Source: CAZJHX01 sp964545715
Lineage (GTDB): Bacteria; Myxococcota_A; UBA9042; GCA-2863065
DNA length: 50,819 bases
Reading direction: 5' to 3'
Assembly: GCA_964545715.1 (NCBI GenBank)
Contig: CAZJHX010000074.1
Location: 1 to 50,819 of the forward strand
Of this stretch, positions 43,882 through 50,819 are shown piece by piece (position 1 is the stretch's first letter; each line of letters starts with the position of its first letter). The position numbers were made by a program, and so were the translations under genes. The notes below the pieces were generated by a model. That model was not told the DNA's origin. It ran no database searches and worked only from the letters and a program-made list of their open reading frames with translations.

Positions 43882-45164
43882 GCGACTGCCCGTCCCCTGC
43901 GCGCCTCGAGCACCTGCAGGTAGCTCTGCACGCGGTTTTCAATGTTGGCTTTGCCGAAGTAGCGCGGATCGACCAGGTCCGACTCGATGAAGCCGCCCGG
44001 CACGCCTGTCCGCTTCTCGATCTCGCGCAGCATCAGCAGCTGTCCGGCGCTGAAAGAGTTGCACGACTTCACGCTGTTGATGAGCAGACCGTCCGCCTCG
44101 TACTCGCGCACATATTTCTCCAGCAGGTCGACGCGGGTGGGCAGTCCCAGGTTCGTGTAACAACCCAGGCAGTAGTCGGCCAGGCTCTCCAGCGGACGCT
44201 GTGGGTCGTGACGGAAGCCGGTGTCGTACAGGCCCCCCACGCGCGTGTAGGTGCTGGAGACACAGACCGCGCCCTCCTTGCTGAACATGCGCCAGAAGTC
44301 CCGGAAGTTGGTCCAGTTGGGCGGGCCCTCGACCACCAGACGGTAGCGCTGATCGTTCATCGGACCATCCGGCGTCATCGGACCCTCGCCGGTCTTGATG
44401 CGCGCCTCGACCTCCCGTCTAAGCGCGTCGTAGTAGTCGACCGCGGCCTGCGTCCCGCGAAACGCCGTGAAGATCGGGCCGATGTAGAAGACGCCGCCAA
44501 AGTACCCGTCGATGGGCGACGGGCGGTGCTTGGCCGACTCCCAGACGGCGACCAGGTCGTCCTCCGCCTTGGCGCTCAGGGCCATTCGCTCCCCCAGCGC
44601 GTCCAGGTCCAGCTTGACCCCCGCCACCTTCTCCAGCGCCGGAATGACCTTCTCGCGCAGCTGGTCCACGATGTAGCGGCGCATGTTCTCGGTGATGATC
44701 CCGTCCGGCTGGTAAGGCACGTGCAGCATCACCACCGGGCAGTCGTAGGCCTCCTTGAGCAGTTCGAACCACTTCATGAATGTGAAGCACCCGGTGTAGC
44801 TCAGCAGCAGCAGGTCGGGCTCGGGCAGCTTCTGGCCGGTCGGTCCCACGTTGCCGCCCAGCATCATGCCGATGTCGCACTTCACGTATGTGCAGACGTC
44901 CTGGGAGTGGCCCGCCTTTTCGGCCTCCGCGATGTACCCCTTGGACTGCTTGCGCATGCCGCTTTGCAGGGCGTTGATCTCGGGGAGCACCGGCAGCATG
45001 CCCAGCGCGTCGATCAGCTCGGTCAGGTTGCCCGGTACAAACGTGTACACGACCTTCTTGCCGGTCTCTTTGGCGGTCGACAACGCGTCGAAGTGATTGG
45101 AGATCATCTCCTTTTGACGCCGCTGGCTGTCGTCCTTATGCGTGCCTGTCGGTGTGGTGCTCAT
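43878..45164 (-). CDS. bcrB: Benzoyl-CoA reductase subunit B
   Basis: A 428-residue subunit of the substrate-reducing module (BcrB/BadE), of the 2-hydroxyglutaryl-CoA dehydratase D family. Visible features: TFVPGNLTELIDALGMLPVL, CTYVKCDIGMMLGGN, LLSYTGCFTFMKWFELLK, the conserved FRGTQAAVDYYDALRREV and SVKSCNSFSAGQLLMLREIE. Cys residues in these segments bind the active-site cluster(s). The start is placed at 45164, the ATG overlapping the bcrC stop (ATGA), not the longer GTG/ATG at 45179. With BcrC it receives electrons from the BcrAD ATPases and reduces the ring of benzoyl-CoA. Confidence 0.93.
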   Translation of the reverse strand: MSTTPTGTHKDDSQRRQKEMISNHFDALSTAKETGKKVVYTFVPGNLTELIDALGMLPVLPEINALQSGMRKQSKGYIAEAEKAGHSQDVCTYVKCDIGMMLGGNVGPTGQKLPEPDLLLLSYTGCFTFMKWFELLKEAYDCPVVMLHVPYQPDGIITENMRRYIVDQLREKVIPALEKVAGVKLDLDALGERMALSAKAEDDLVAVWESAKHRPSPIDGYFGGVFYIGPIFTAFRGTQAAVDYYDALRREVEARIKTGEGPMTPDGPMNDQRYRLVVEGPPNWTNFRDFWRMFSKEGAVCVSSTYTRVGGLYDTGFRHDPQRPLESLADYCLGCYTNLGLPTRVDLLEKYVREYEADGLLINSVKSCNSFSAGQLLMLREIEKRTGVPGGFIESDLVDPRYFGKANIENRVQSYLQVLEARRGRAVA

Positions 45165-46375
45165 GGCATGGTCCCCCAAAGCTTCACGGAGTCGGAGAAG
45201 GCGCCCGCCTGCTCACGGATGGTCTGGAACTGTCCCGAGTTCTCGGCGAACTTCAGGGACGTGAACGGGATGCCCGCCCGCGTGAGCGCGGCCTCCTGCA
45301 TCGGCTGGTCGAGCAGTGCCGGGTCACAGAACGACGCCGCGGCAAACACCACGCCGTCCGCGGCGGTCACAGCGACCTCCTCCACCAGGGCAGCGCCCTT
45401 CTCGTTGTCGTCGATGTAGCGGCAGGCCGTCGGCGTGCCGTGCTGCAGAAAGCCGTTGACCAGCGCGTCCAGCGGATCAGCGCCCGCGCGATCCTGCGGC
45501 GCAGGAATCCGGATGCCGCCCGGGATGTAGCGCATGCCCAGCTGGAAGTCGTCGCTGACGATGTCGCAGCCCGCGCGCTCCAGCGTCTTGATCAGGCCCA
45601 GCGGCGGCTGCTCGCAGAAGGAGCCCGCCAGCACCACGCGCACGTTGTCGTACGGTCGCACGTCCCGCTGAAGAGCCATCTTGACGTACTCGTCCAGCAT
45701 GGCCGAGTGCTCCCGCGCGGGCATCCGGCTGCCCGCACGGACCACCAGATACGCCTCTGACGCCCGAATGCGCCACGGCTCGGCGCGCCGAACCAGATCC
45801 AGCGCATGCAGGCGCTCACAGCGCTCGTTCTCCGCCTCGATCGCGTCCCACAGCTTCTCGGCGTTCAGCGGCTCTGCGCCCAGCTCCACCAGCTGCTCCG
45901 CCAGGTGCCGCAGCTCCTCCTTATAGAAGCGGCCCGCCACCGCCGGATCGAAGCTCTGCGGCAGGTCGACGTACGCGCAGAAGACGTCTTTGAAGAGCAT
46001 CTTCCACATGCCGCTCAGGTTGCGGATGACGTCGCACGTGGCCGGAAAGAGCATCCCGTCCAGCGCCGACAGCCGCCCCGCCAGCGCCAGCTCGATGGTG
46101 CTGCGAGGGATGTGGCAGATGTACGATTGAAAATAGGAGTCCCCGCGGATGATGTCGATCTGGTCGCCACCGCCGAAAACCGCGACCGGCAGGCAGCCCA
46201 GCCCCTCGATCAGCGGTCGCGGCACGTACACCGGCATGTAGCCGATAGCGGGCGCGCCCGGGTTCTCTTTCTTCCAGCGCAGCACCTGCTCGCAGTCCAG
46301 GTCGTCCACGTATGTCGCCGCCCGCTCCAGGACTTCCGCGGCGGGGTCGACGGTGATGTTCTCAGCAACACTCAA
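45161..46375 (-). CDS. bcrC: Benzoyl-CoA reductase subunit C
   Basis: A 404-residue subunit (BcrC/BadD), dehydratase D family. The segment IGYMPVYVPRPLIEGLGCLPV contains a conserved Cys; CHIPRSTIELALAGRL and LFPATCDVIRNLSGMWK follow, and CRYIDDNEKG and AASFCDPALLDQP lie toward the C-terminus. TTG start at 46375 with GAAGGAGA before it; the TTGA overlaps the tetR stop. BcrC and BcrB share the catalytic double-cubane or cluster site. Size and gene order C-B-A-D are those of Thauera. Confidence 0.92.
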   Translation of the reverse strand: MSVAENITVDPAAEVLERAATYVDDLDCEQVLRWKKENPGAPAIGYMPVYVPRPLIEGLGCLPVAVFGGGDQIDIIRGDSYFQSYICHIPRSTIELALAGRLSALDGMLFPATCDVIRNLSGMWKMLFKDVFCAYVDLPQSFDPAVAGRFYKEELRHLAEQLVELGAEPLNAEKLWDAIEAENERCERLHALDLVRRAEPWRIRASEAYLVVRAGSRMPAREHSAMLDEYVKMALQRDVRPYDNVRVVLAGSFCEQPPLGLIKTLERAGCDIVSDDFQLGMRYIPGGIRIPAPQDRAGADPLDALVNGFLQHGTPTACRYIDDNEKGAALVEEVAVTAADGVVFAAASFCDPALLDQPMQEAALTRAGIPFTSLKFAENSGQFQTIREQAGAFSDSVKLWGTMP

Positions 46376-46944
46376 GAGGGTTCTCCTTCAAGCAGCCCGT
46401 GTACGGCGATGCGGTGAATGGTTCGCGCGACGTCGAGTGGTCGGCCGTGCTGCTCCGGGGCGTACCAGCCATAGGTCCAGTTCAGCATCCCGAAGACGCT
46501 GTAGGTCGCGCGCATCAGCTCCGGGCCGTCGGTGCCGGTCAAGTCGGCCAGGATGGCGCGGGCGACGTCGAAGTAGTCTTCTTTCAGTCCGCGGACGACC
46601 GCCCGGCGCTCCGGCGAAAGCGCTGACGCCTCGTGGACGAGCACCCGCATGACGTCGCGGTGATCGGCCGCGTAAGTCACGTGGTTGGCGATAAACGCCA
46701 TAAGCTGGTCGTCCCGGTCGTCGCCCGCCTCGGACACCGCCTGGCGCCCTGACTCGAGCAGCCGGCGAAAGGCGGTGGTCTGCAGTTCGAACAGGACGTC
46801 CTCTTTGGACCGAAAGTGGTTGTAAAACGATGCGGGAGAGCGTCCCGCCGAGCGTGCAAGGTCCCGCATCGACATGCCGTAATAGCCGTGCTTGGCGATT
46901 GCGGTGACGGCGGCCTCGAGGATCCTTGCGCGCGGCGTGGACAT
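46372..46944 (-). CDS. TetR-family regulator inside the benzoyl-CoA operon
   Basis: A 190-residue TetR/AcrR repressor. The N-terminal DNA-binding domain reads ILEAAVTAIAKHGYYGMSMRDLARSAGRSPASFYNHF (helix-turn-helix, shown across about residues 8-44; quoted in pieces: ILEAAVTAIAKHGYYGMSM, then RDLARSAGRSPASFYNHF). The C-terminal ligand domain is helical. TetR repressors of aromatic or fatty acyl-CoA pathways are relieved by the CoA ester, so benzoyl-CoA or a downstream thioester would be the natural ligand. It starts on the base after the dch stop and overlaps bcrC by four bases. It probably acts on the palindrome before had and regulates its own operon. Confidence 0.9.
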   Translation of the reverse strand: MSTPRARILEAAVTAIAKHGYYGMSMRDLARSAGRSPASFYNHFRSKEDVLFELQTTAFRRLLESGRQAVSEAGDDRDDQLMAFIANHVTYAADHRDVMRVLVHEASALSPERRAVVRGLKEDYFDVARAILADLTGTDGPELMRATYSVFGMLNWTYGWYAPEQHGRPLDVARTIHRIAVHGLLEGEPS

Positions 46945-47727
46945 CTAGGCGTCGGTCCAGACCGGCGGACGGCGCTCCAAAAAGGCGTCGACGCCCTCGT
47001 TGCCGTCATGGCTGGTCAGCAGGGACTCGGCGTAGTGATGCTCGAGGCGGTTGAGTGGACCGGCCAGGGCGCGCATAAGCTGTGAGCCTTCGCGCATGGC
47101 CACCACCGCTTGTCGCAGCGAGTACGCCGACTTGCCCCGCAGGTTCTTGCCGTACCACGCCAGCAGCGCCTCAAATGCCGTCTGCTCTTCGGACGGCTCG
47201 AGCGTCTCGGCGGTCAGGCCGCACGCCGCAGCCTGCGCCGCATCGATGGTCTGGCCCGTGAGCAGCAGCCGGTCGGAGAGCGCGCCGCCCAGCCGCTGTG
47301 GTCCCAGCACCGCAAGCACGGGCGGAAAGACGCCCAGCTGGATCTCCGGGCAGCCCATCTTGGCGTTGGGTGTCGCGAAGACCAGGTGACAGGCCAGCGC
47401 GACCTCGAACGCGCCGCCCAGGCAGCGACCCTCGACCAGCGCCGCCACCGGCACCGGATATCCGGCCAGCTGCCGCACGAAGCGGTGAAAGACCATGAGC
47501 ATGGTCGGCGCTGTCTCGCGCTGGTGCTCCTCCACGGACGCACCGAACGAGAAGTTGCCACCCCGGCCTCGCAGCACGACCAACCGCAGATGGGTATCGC
47601 TCTCGTGCGATGTCAGGGCGTCCGAGATCGCCTCCATCATCGCCATCGAGAAGATGTTGCCCTTGGCGGTCATCTCGATGTCGAGCAGCGTGCCGTCCTC
47701 CAGCAGTCTGGTGTCGATGAGGCTCAC
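46945..47727 (-). CDS. dch: Cyclohexa-1,5-diene-1-carbonyl-CoA hydratase
   Basis: A 260-residue crotonase-fold enzyme. The oxyanion-hole and family motif is GGNFSFGASVEEHQ, characteristic of dienoyl-CoA hydratases; AALVEGRCLGGAFEVALAC is the second oxyanion motif. It adds water to the cyclic dienoyl-CoA product of the reductase to give 6-hydroxycyclohex-1-ene-1-carbonyl-CoA. The GTG start overlaps the oah stop (GTGA). Confidence in the exact substrate comes from the neighbours. Confidence 0.88.
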   Translation of the reverse strand: MSLIDTRLLEDGTLLDIEMTAKGNIFSMAMMEAISDALTSHESDTHLRLVVLRGRGGNFSFGASVEEHQRETAPTMLMVFHRFVRQLAGYPVPVAALVEGRCLGGAFEVALACHLVFATPNAKMGCPEIQLGVFPPVLAVLGPQRLGGALSDRLLLTGQTIDAAQAAACGLTAETLEPSEEQTAFEALLAWYGKNLRGKSAYSLRQAVVAMREGSQLMRALAGPLNRLEHHYAESLLTSHDGNEGVDAFLERRPPVWTDA

Positions 47728-48833
47728 GCGGTGCGCCCTCGTGCGGAGACCGGCAGCACCGCCTGGTCCATGTCCGCGTCAAACGTGGCGCCCTGAGCGA
47801 TCTGACGTCGCAGCTCGCCGAAGTCGATCTCGCGGTCGCCGCGCTCGCCGTAGTGGAACGCCGGGAAGCCAAGGGCCGCCTCGGTGTTCATGTTCAGCGC
47901 CAGCCAGCTGCGGCTGGTCTCGCTGTTGGCGTTCCAATGCTCGAGCTTCTTCTTGCGCAGAGACTCCAGCGTCTTGCGCGTGCAGTCCGGGAAGGTGTTC
48001 AGCAGGTTGGTGACCAGCCGGTCGCAGGTGGCGTCCAACTCGGAGAGGTCCAGCGTCAGCTCCTTCACGGCGGCCTTGGCCTCGGCTTTGGCGTCGCCGG
48101 TCTTGAAGTCGCCGAGGATCATGCGGCCCATCGCGTCCACCGCGCGATCGGTGATGACGAACGGGTTGGGGACCCAGTTGCCGTCCGCGTCTTTGTAGAC
48201 GGGCGCGATGTCGTTCAGCAGGCCAAGCCGCAGCGCTTTATGAGCCGACCAGGACTCACACGGCGCCAGCGAGTCCGCCGCCTTGGCGAAGCCCACGTAC
48301 AGGTGCAGGAAGTCGGTCGAGCCGCCGTCGGGCGCGGATCCGTGCTTGGGACCGGCCTGGCCGAAGCGGGCGTGGTCCCCGGCGATCGAGAAGTCGCAGG
48401 CCATCCCGATCTCCTGACCGCCGCCGATCCGCATGCCGTTGACCCGGCAGATGGTCGGCTTGTCGCAGACGAGAATGGCGGTGACCATATCGTTGAACAG
48501 CCGCATGTACTGCAGGTACTCAGTCGGGCGTTTGGAGTAGTACTCGGCGTACTCGGCCGTGTTTCCGCCCGTGCAGAAGGACCGGGACCCGGCGCCGGTG
48601 AAGATCACCGCGACAGCCGTGCGGTCCATCGACGCGCGGCGGAAGGCCAGAATGACCTCTTTGACGGCTCTTGTGGTGTACGAGTTCAGCTGCTTTTCGT
48701 TGTCCAGCGTGATGTGGATCTGGCACAGCCCCTCGGCGGGTGTGCCGTCGGAGGTCTGCACCGGGCGGCGCTCGTACTTGATCTCGGTGAATTCAAAGTC
48801 GGGGACAAGCTCGTGGTTGATGAGTTGGCTCAT
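47724..48833 (-). CDS. oah: 6-oxocyclohex-1-ene-1-carbonyl-CoA hydrolase (ring-opening)
   Basis: A 369-residue crotonase-superfamily enzyme, close to the 377-residue Oah/BamA type. Key motifs: SRSFCTGGNTAEYAEYY, CRVNGMRIGGGQEIGMAC, FGQAGPKHGSAPDGGSTDFL. It adds two waters across 6-oxocyclohex-1-ene-1-carbonyl-CoA and cuts the ring to 3-hydroxypimelyl-CoA. The start at 48833 overlaps the had stop (ATGA). An extended in-frame start near 49157 lies inside had and is rejected. It is a widely used marker of the anaerobic benzoyl-CoA pathway. Confidence 0.94.
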   Translation of the reverse strand: MSQLINHELVPDFEFTEIKYERRPVQTSDGTPAEGLCQIHITLDNEKQLNSYTTRAVKEVILAFRRASMDRTAVAVIFTGAGSRSFCTGGNTAEYAEYYSKRPTEYLQYMRLFNDMVTAILVCDKPTICRVNGMRIGGGQEIGMACDFSIAGDHARFGQAGPKHGSAPDGGSTDFLHLYVGFAKAADSLAPCESWSAHKALRLGLLNDIAPVYKDADGNWVPNPFVITDRAVDAMGRMILGDFKTGDAKAEAKAAVKELTLDLSELDATCDRLVTNLLNTFPDCTRKTLESLRKKKLEHWNANSETSRSWLALNMNTEAALGFPAFHYGERGDREIDFGELRRQIAQGATFDADMDQAVLPVSARGRTA

Positions 48834-49912
48834 GCGTTGGCTCCGTTGGTCGGGTCGAGAATGACGCGGCGCTCCAGGCGGTGCGCCGCCAGCTCTACGA
48901 GCACGTCGTTGAGCTGTGACATGGGGGCGTACTGGACAAAGGGCTCGAGGGTGATGCCACCGGACCGGATGAGCCGGAAGATGGCGGGGTACAGATCGAC
49001 TGGGCAGCCCCAGCTGCCGTGAACGGTGGCGTCGAAGGCCATGAGGTTGGACAGCCGGAGCTCGAGCTTCTTGGGGGTGAAGCCCACCAGCGTCAGAACG
49101 GCGGTGCGCTGCAGCAGTCCAAAGCCCAGGGTCTGGCCGCCAGGCGTGCCGCTGCACTCGAAGATGCGCCAGCCCGTCGTCGGGACCGCGTGCTCCTTGG
49201 CGAAAGTGCGCACGAGCTTTCGTACGTCTCGCGGCGAGACGTCGCGCACGGCGATGGTGTGATCCGCGCCGTTTTCGCGAATGAGGGCCAGGCGGTCCTC
49301 ACTGACGTCGCACGCTATGACCTTGGCGCCCATGGCTGCGGCGATCTGGACCAGGAAGCCCCCGACCCCGCCGGCGCCGACGATGACGGCCATGTCGCCG
49401 CGCTTCAGGCCGGCCCGCATCGCCGCTTGGTAGGCGGTGGAGACGGCGTCGGCCACAACGCTGTAGTCGCGGATGGTGTCTGCGGGGATGTCGGTGAGCG
49501 GTACCAGCGTGCGTGACGGCGCCACCATGTGGGTCGCGAAGCCGCCGTCGATGTCGTTGCCCGGCATCTTCTGGTGAGGGCAGGCGTTGGACCGGCCGCT
49601 GGTACACACGGCGCACTCGCCGCAGGGCATGACCGACGGGACCAGGACGGGCTGGTTCAGCAGATGCTCGGCGCCCGCGCCGGCGGAGACCACGGTGCCG
49701 ACCACCTCGTGACCGAGCACGATCGGCAGCCCCTTGTTGGGGGTGACGGAGCCGTTGGCAAAGCCGAGATCCGTGTGGCAGAGCCCACAGGCGGTCACCT
49801 GGATGATGGCGTCCCCGGGCTGCGGGGCGGGCAGTGACAGGGTGCGCTTGACCAGCGGCTCACCCGGTCTCTCCAGTACGTACGCTTCGGCGTCAATCGA
49901 TGCGGTAGACAT
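48830..49912 (-). CDS. had: 6-hydroxycyclohex-1-ene-1-carbonyl-CoA dehydrogenase
   Basis: A 360-residue zinc-dependent MDR dehydrogenase. Catalytic zinc ligands are in ACGLCHTD (Cys42/Cys45 region) and GHEVVG; the structural zinc site is CGECAVCTSGRSNAC. The Rossmann motif is VIVGAGGVGGFLV. It oxidises the 6-hydroxy ring product of Dch with NAD+ to the 6-oxo compound. It is the first gene of the operon, with the candidate operator 14 bases upstream of its ATG. Its stop overlaps oah. Confidence 0.93.
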   Translation of the reverse strand: MSTASIDAEAYVLERPGEPLVKRTLSLPAPQPGDAIIQVTACGLCHTDLGFANGSVTPNKGLPIVLGHEVVGTVVSAGAGAEHLLNQPVLVPSVMPCGECAVCTSGRSNACPHQKMPGNDIDGGFATHMVAPSRTLVPLTDIPADTIRDYSVVADAVSTAYQAAMRAGLKRGDMAVIVGAGGVGGFLVQIAAAMGAKVIACDVSEDRLALIRENGADHTIAVRDVSPRDVRKLVRTFAKEHAVPTTGWRIFECSGTPGGQTLGFGLLQRTAVLTLVGFTPKKLELRLSNLMAFDATVHGSWGCPVDLYPAIFRLIRSGGITLEPFVQYAPMSQLNDVLVELAAHRLERRVILDPTNGANA

Positions 49913-49926
49913 ACGAGTGAGCCTAT

Positions 49927-49946
49927 GTGAACGAACGATCGTTCAC
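49927..49946. promoter_or_regulatory. Candidate TetR operator before had
   Basis: GTGAACGAACGATCGTTCAC: 8-base arms GTGAACGA/TCGTTCAC around ACGA, which contains the perfect 12-base palindrome GAACGATCGTTC (49933-49944). The form CGAACGATCGTTCA is close to the CNAACGNNCGTTNG consensus I recall for PaaR, a TetR regulator of phenylacetyl-CoA genes. It lies between the LuxR-type gene stop (49999) and had start (49912), where a bound repressor would block the operon promoter. Confidence 0.7.
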
Positions 49947-49998
49947 CTTGACGTAGGTCAGAGACCCTGGTTGACCGGGATCAGTCCTGCCCGGACGG

Positions 49999-50508
49999 TT
50001 ATTGGAGGAGCCCGACGCGGAAGCAGCGGGCCACCAACTCGGCGCGCGTGTTGACCCCGAGGCGGGTGCGCATGTGCTCGACGTGTGTGCGCGCCGTCTT
50101 GTCGCTGATGCCCAGGAGCTCGGCGATTTCAGGGGTTGTGCGACCCTCTGCGACCAGCTCCAGGACGTCTCGCTCCCGAGGCGTCAAGCGCTCCCAGGGC
50201 TCGGGATCATGCGGTGCGCTGGGGCTCAGCACGCAGACGACAAAGCTGCCGACCGGCACACAGTCCAGCTGGTGCGGGCGGTCGGAGAGCTGCACGTGCG
50301 CGTGGCTGGGCCGCTCCATGCCGCGCCGGATGAGTCGCTGTACACAACCCTTGTCGCACGGCATCCCGTCGGTATTCGGGATCGCGCCGACCACGTCCCA
50401 ACAACTGCGTCCACGGCCGGACCCTGCGAGCTTTCGAGCTGCCGAATTCTCGCTGACGATAGTGCCCCGCTCATCAACGACAAGAACCGCTGGTTTTTCG
50501 TTCGACAT
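49999..50508 (-). CDS. PAS-LuxR type regulator
   Basis: A 169-residue regulator. The N-terminal part (residues about 1-95) is PAS-like (AVLVVDERGTIVSENSAARKL) with a Cys-bearing segment SCWDVVGAIPNTDGMPCDKGC that could bind a metal or sense redox. The C-terminal 60 residues are a LuxR helix-turn-helix: LTPRERDVLELVAEGRTTPEI and ISDKTARTHVEHMRTRLGV. The start is ATG 50508. It precedes had on the same strand with an 86-base gap, so it may activate the operon. I know no named homologue. Confidence 0.85.
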   Translation of the reverse strand: MSNEKPAVLVVDERGTIVSENSAARKLAGSGRGRSCWDVVGAIPNTDGMPCDKGCVQRLIRRGMERPSHAHVQLSDRPHQLDCVPVGSFVVCVLSPSAPHDPEPWERLTPRERDVLELVAEGRTTPEIAELLGISDKTARTHVEHMRTRLGVNTRAELVARCFRVGLLQ

Positions 50509-50819
50509 GACATCCAGAGGAGTAGCATGTCGGTCGTTTGCCCGAGGGGCGATCGGCAGGGACGCTGTTTCAGGTCAACCTTGTGGAGTTGTCGGCTGTC
50601 TGGCCGATGGGTTTGGCGCGGGCCCGAGGCAAGGTGTCTCTCGTGAGCCTCCAACAGCATCCGGGCACGTTCGTGCCCACTTGAAAGGGGGGTTCCGCCA
50701 GCTGAAGGTCTGACCGGCCACCCACTCGGCGACGGGACTCCCTGCCCTTTTTCTCCTTCCTTTCTGTTAGTGTCCCGTCAAGTGGTGTGTTGAAGATCGC
50801 CTCGGTCCTGTACCTCCTC
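50509..50819. other. 311-bp terminal stretch without a supported gene
   Basis: I see no gene. A perfect hairpin, GGGCACG-TT-CGTGCCC, lies at 50663-50678. Beyond 50,740 the DNA is pyrimidine-rich (CCCTTTTTCTCCTTCCTTTCTG); on the minus strand the window's last 50 bases read through an open frame cut by the window edge. It may be the end of an upstream gene or an IS end, which cannot be decided from here. Confidence 0.5.

Noticed and set aside
42265..45419. Two plus-strand frames of about 400 codons opposite bcrA and bcrB
   Set aside because: They lie opposite benzoyl-CoA reductase subunits with complete motifs, and their products are low-complexity Arg/His/Gln-rich.
50740..50819. Insertion-sequence end at the right edge
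   Set aside because: The sequence has a pyrimidine-rich run and an open frame on the minus strand, but no inverted repeat or transposase motif can be confirmed before the window ends.

Overview
The window is high-GC DNA that is almost fully coding. It looks like a member of the Myxococcota or a related deltaproteobacterial-type lineage. The pointers are secreted lipoproteins with low-complexity linkers and Cys-rich modules (including an N-D-C-D-G motif as in MopE-type proteins), a membrane-anchored Ser/Thr kinase with a PEGA-like sensor end, an FHA-like sigma-54 activator and a formylglycine-enzyme-fold protein. The lineage is inferred from gene style only. No rRNA, tRNA or CRISPR array was seen.

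Layout. 0.1-2.8 kb: an unknown protein and a beta-helix lipoprotein. 3.0-6.1 kb: a large topoisomerase III. 6.1-15.1 kb: a mixed block with a motif-bearing unknown protein, a fatty-acid desaturase, a tandem universal stress protein coupled to a SPASM radical SAM enzyme, two tandem B12-binding-type radical SAM enzymes, a thioredoxin-like protein and a second motif-bearing protein. 15.1-27.7 kb: envelope and signalling genes (Cys-rich lipoprotein, FGE-like protein, unknown protein, Ser/Thr kinase, sigma-54 activator, TPR/PEGA-like protein, 1540-residue Cys-rich/beta-propeller lipoprotein). 27.8-29.8 kb: a group II intron with its reverse transcriptase, ending two bases before the start codon of a Kazal-type lipoprotein. 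31.1-39.2 kb: an accessory, conflict-type segment with a 1239-residue toxin-like protein, a translationally coupled partner, a decayed STAND/TIR chimera and a divergent P-loop ATPase. 39.2-49.9 kb: a ten-gene operon for anaerobic benzoyl-CoA degradation, with a LuxR-type gene upstream.

The benzoyl-CoA operon is the clearest system. Genes run had-oah-dch-tetR-bcrC-bcrB-bcrA-bcrD-(DUF2478/MobB fusion)-tnaA, nearly all with 4-nt start/stop overlaps. They encode the ATP-dependent class I benzoyl-CoA reductase (Thauera-type subunit sizes and order) and the three enzymes that carry the dienoyl-CoA product to 3-hydroxypimelyl-CoA. A TetR regulator lies inside the operon, and a GAACGATCGTTC palindrome sits just upstream of had. 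A molybdenum-cofactor-type GTPase fusion and a tryptophanase-type lyase at the 3' end are unusual additions.

The best candidate for something undescribed is a 10-residue N-terminal motif, Y-x5-[LA]-[LFV]-[SR]-[PA]. It occurs at Tyr 33, 37, 40 and 39 of four otherwise unrelated proteins (6131-7420, 31110-34829, 34826-35473, 14270-15130), each with a basic, disordered-looking N-terminus. It may be a shared targeting or loading tag for a delivery apparatus encoded elsewhere. All family assignments are from reading the sequence; no database search was run.
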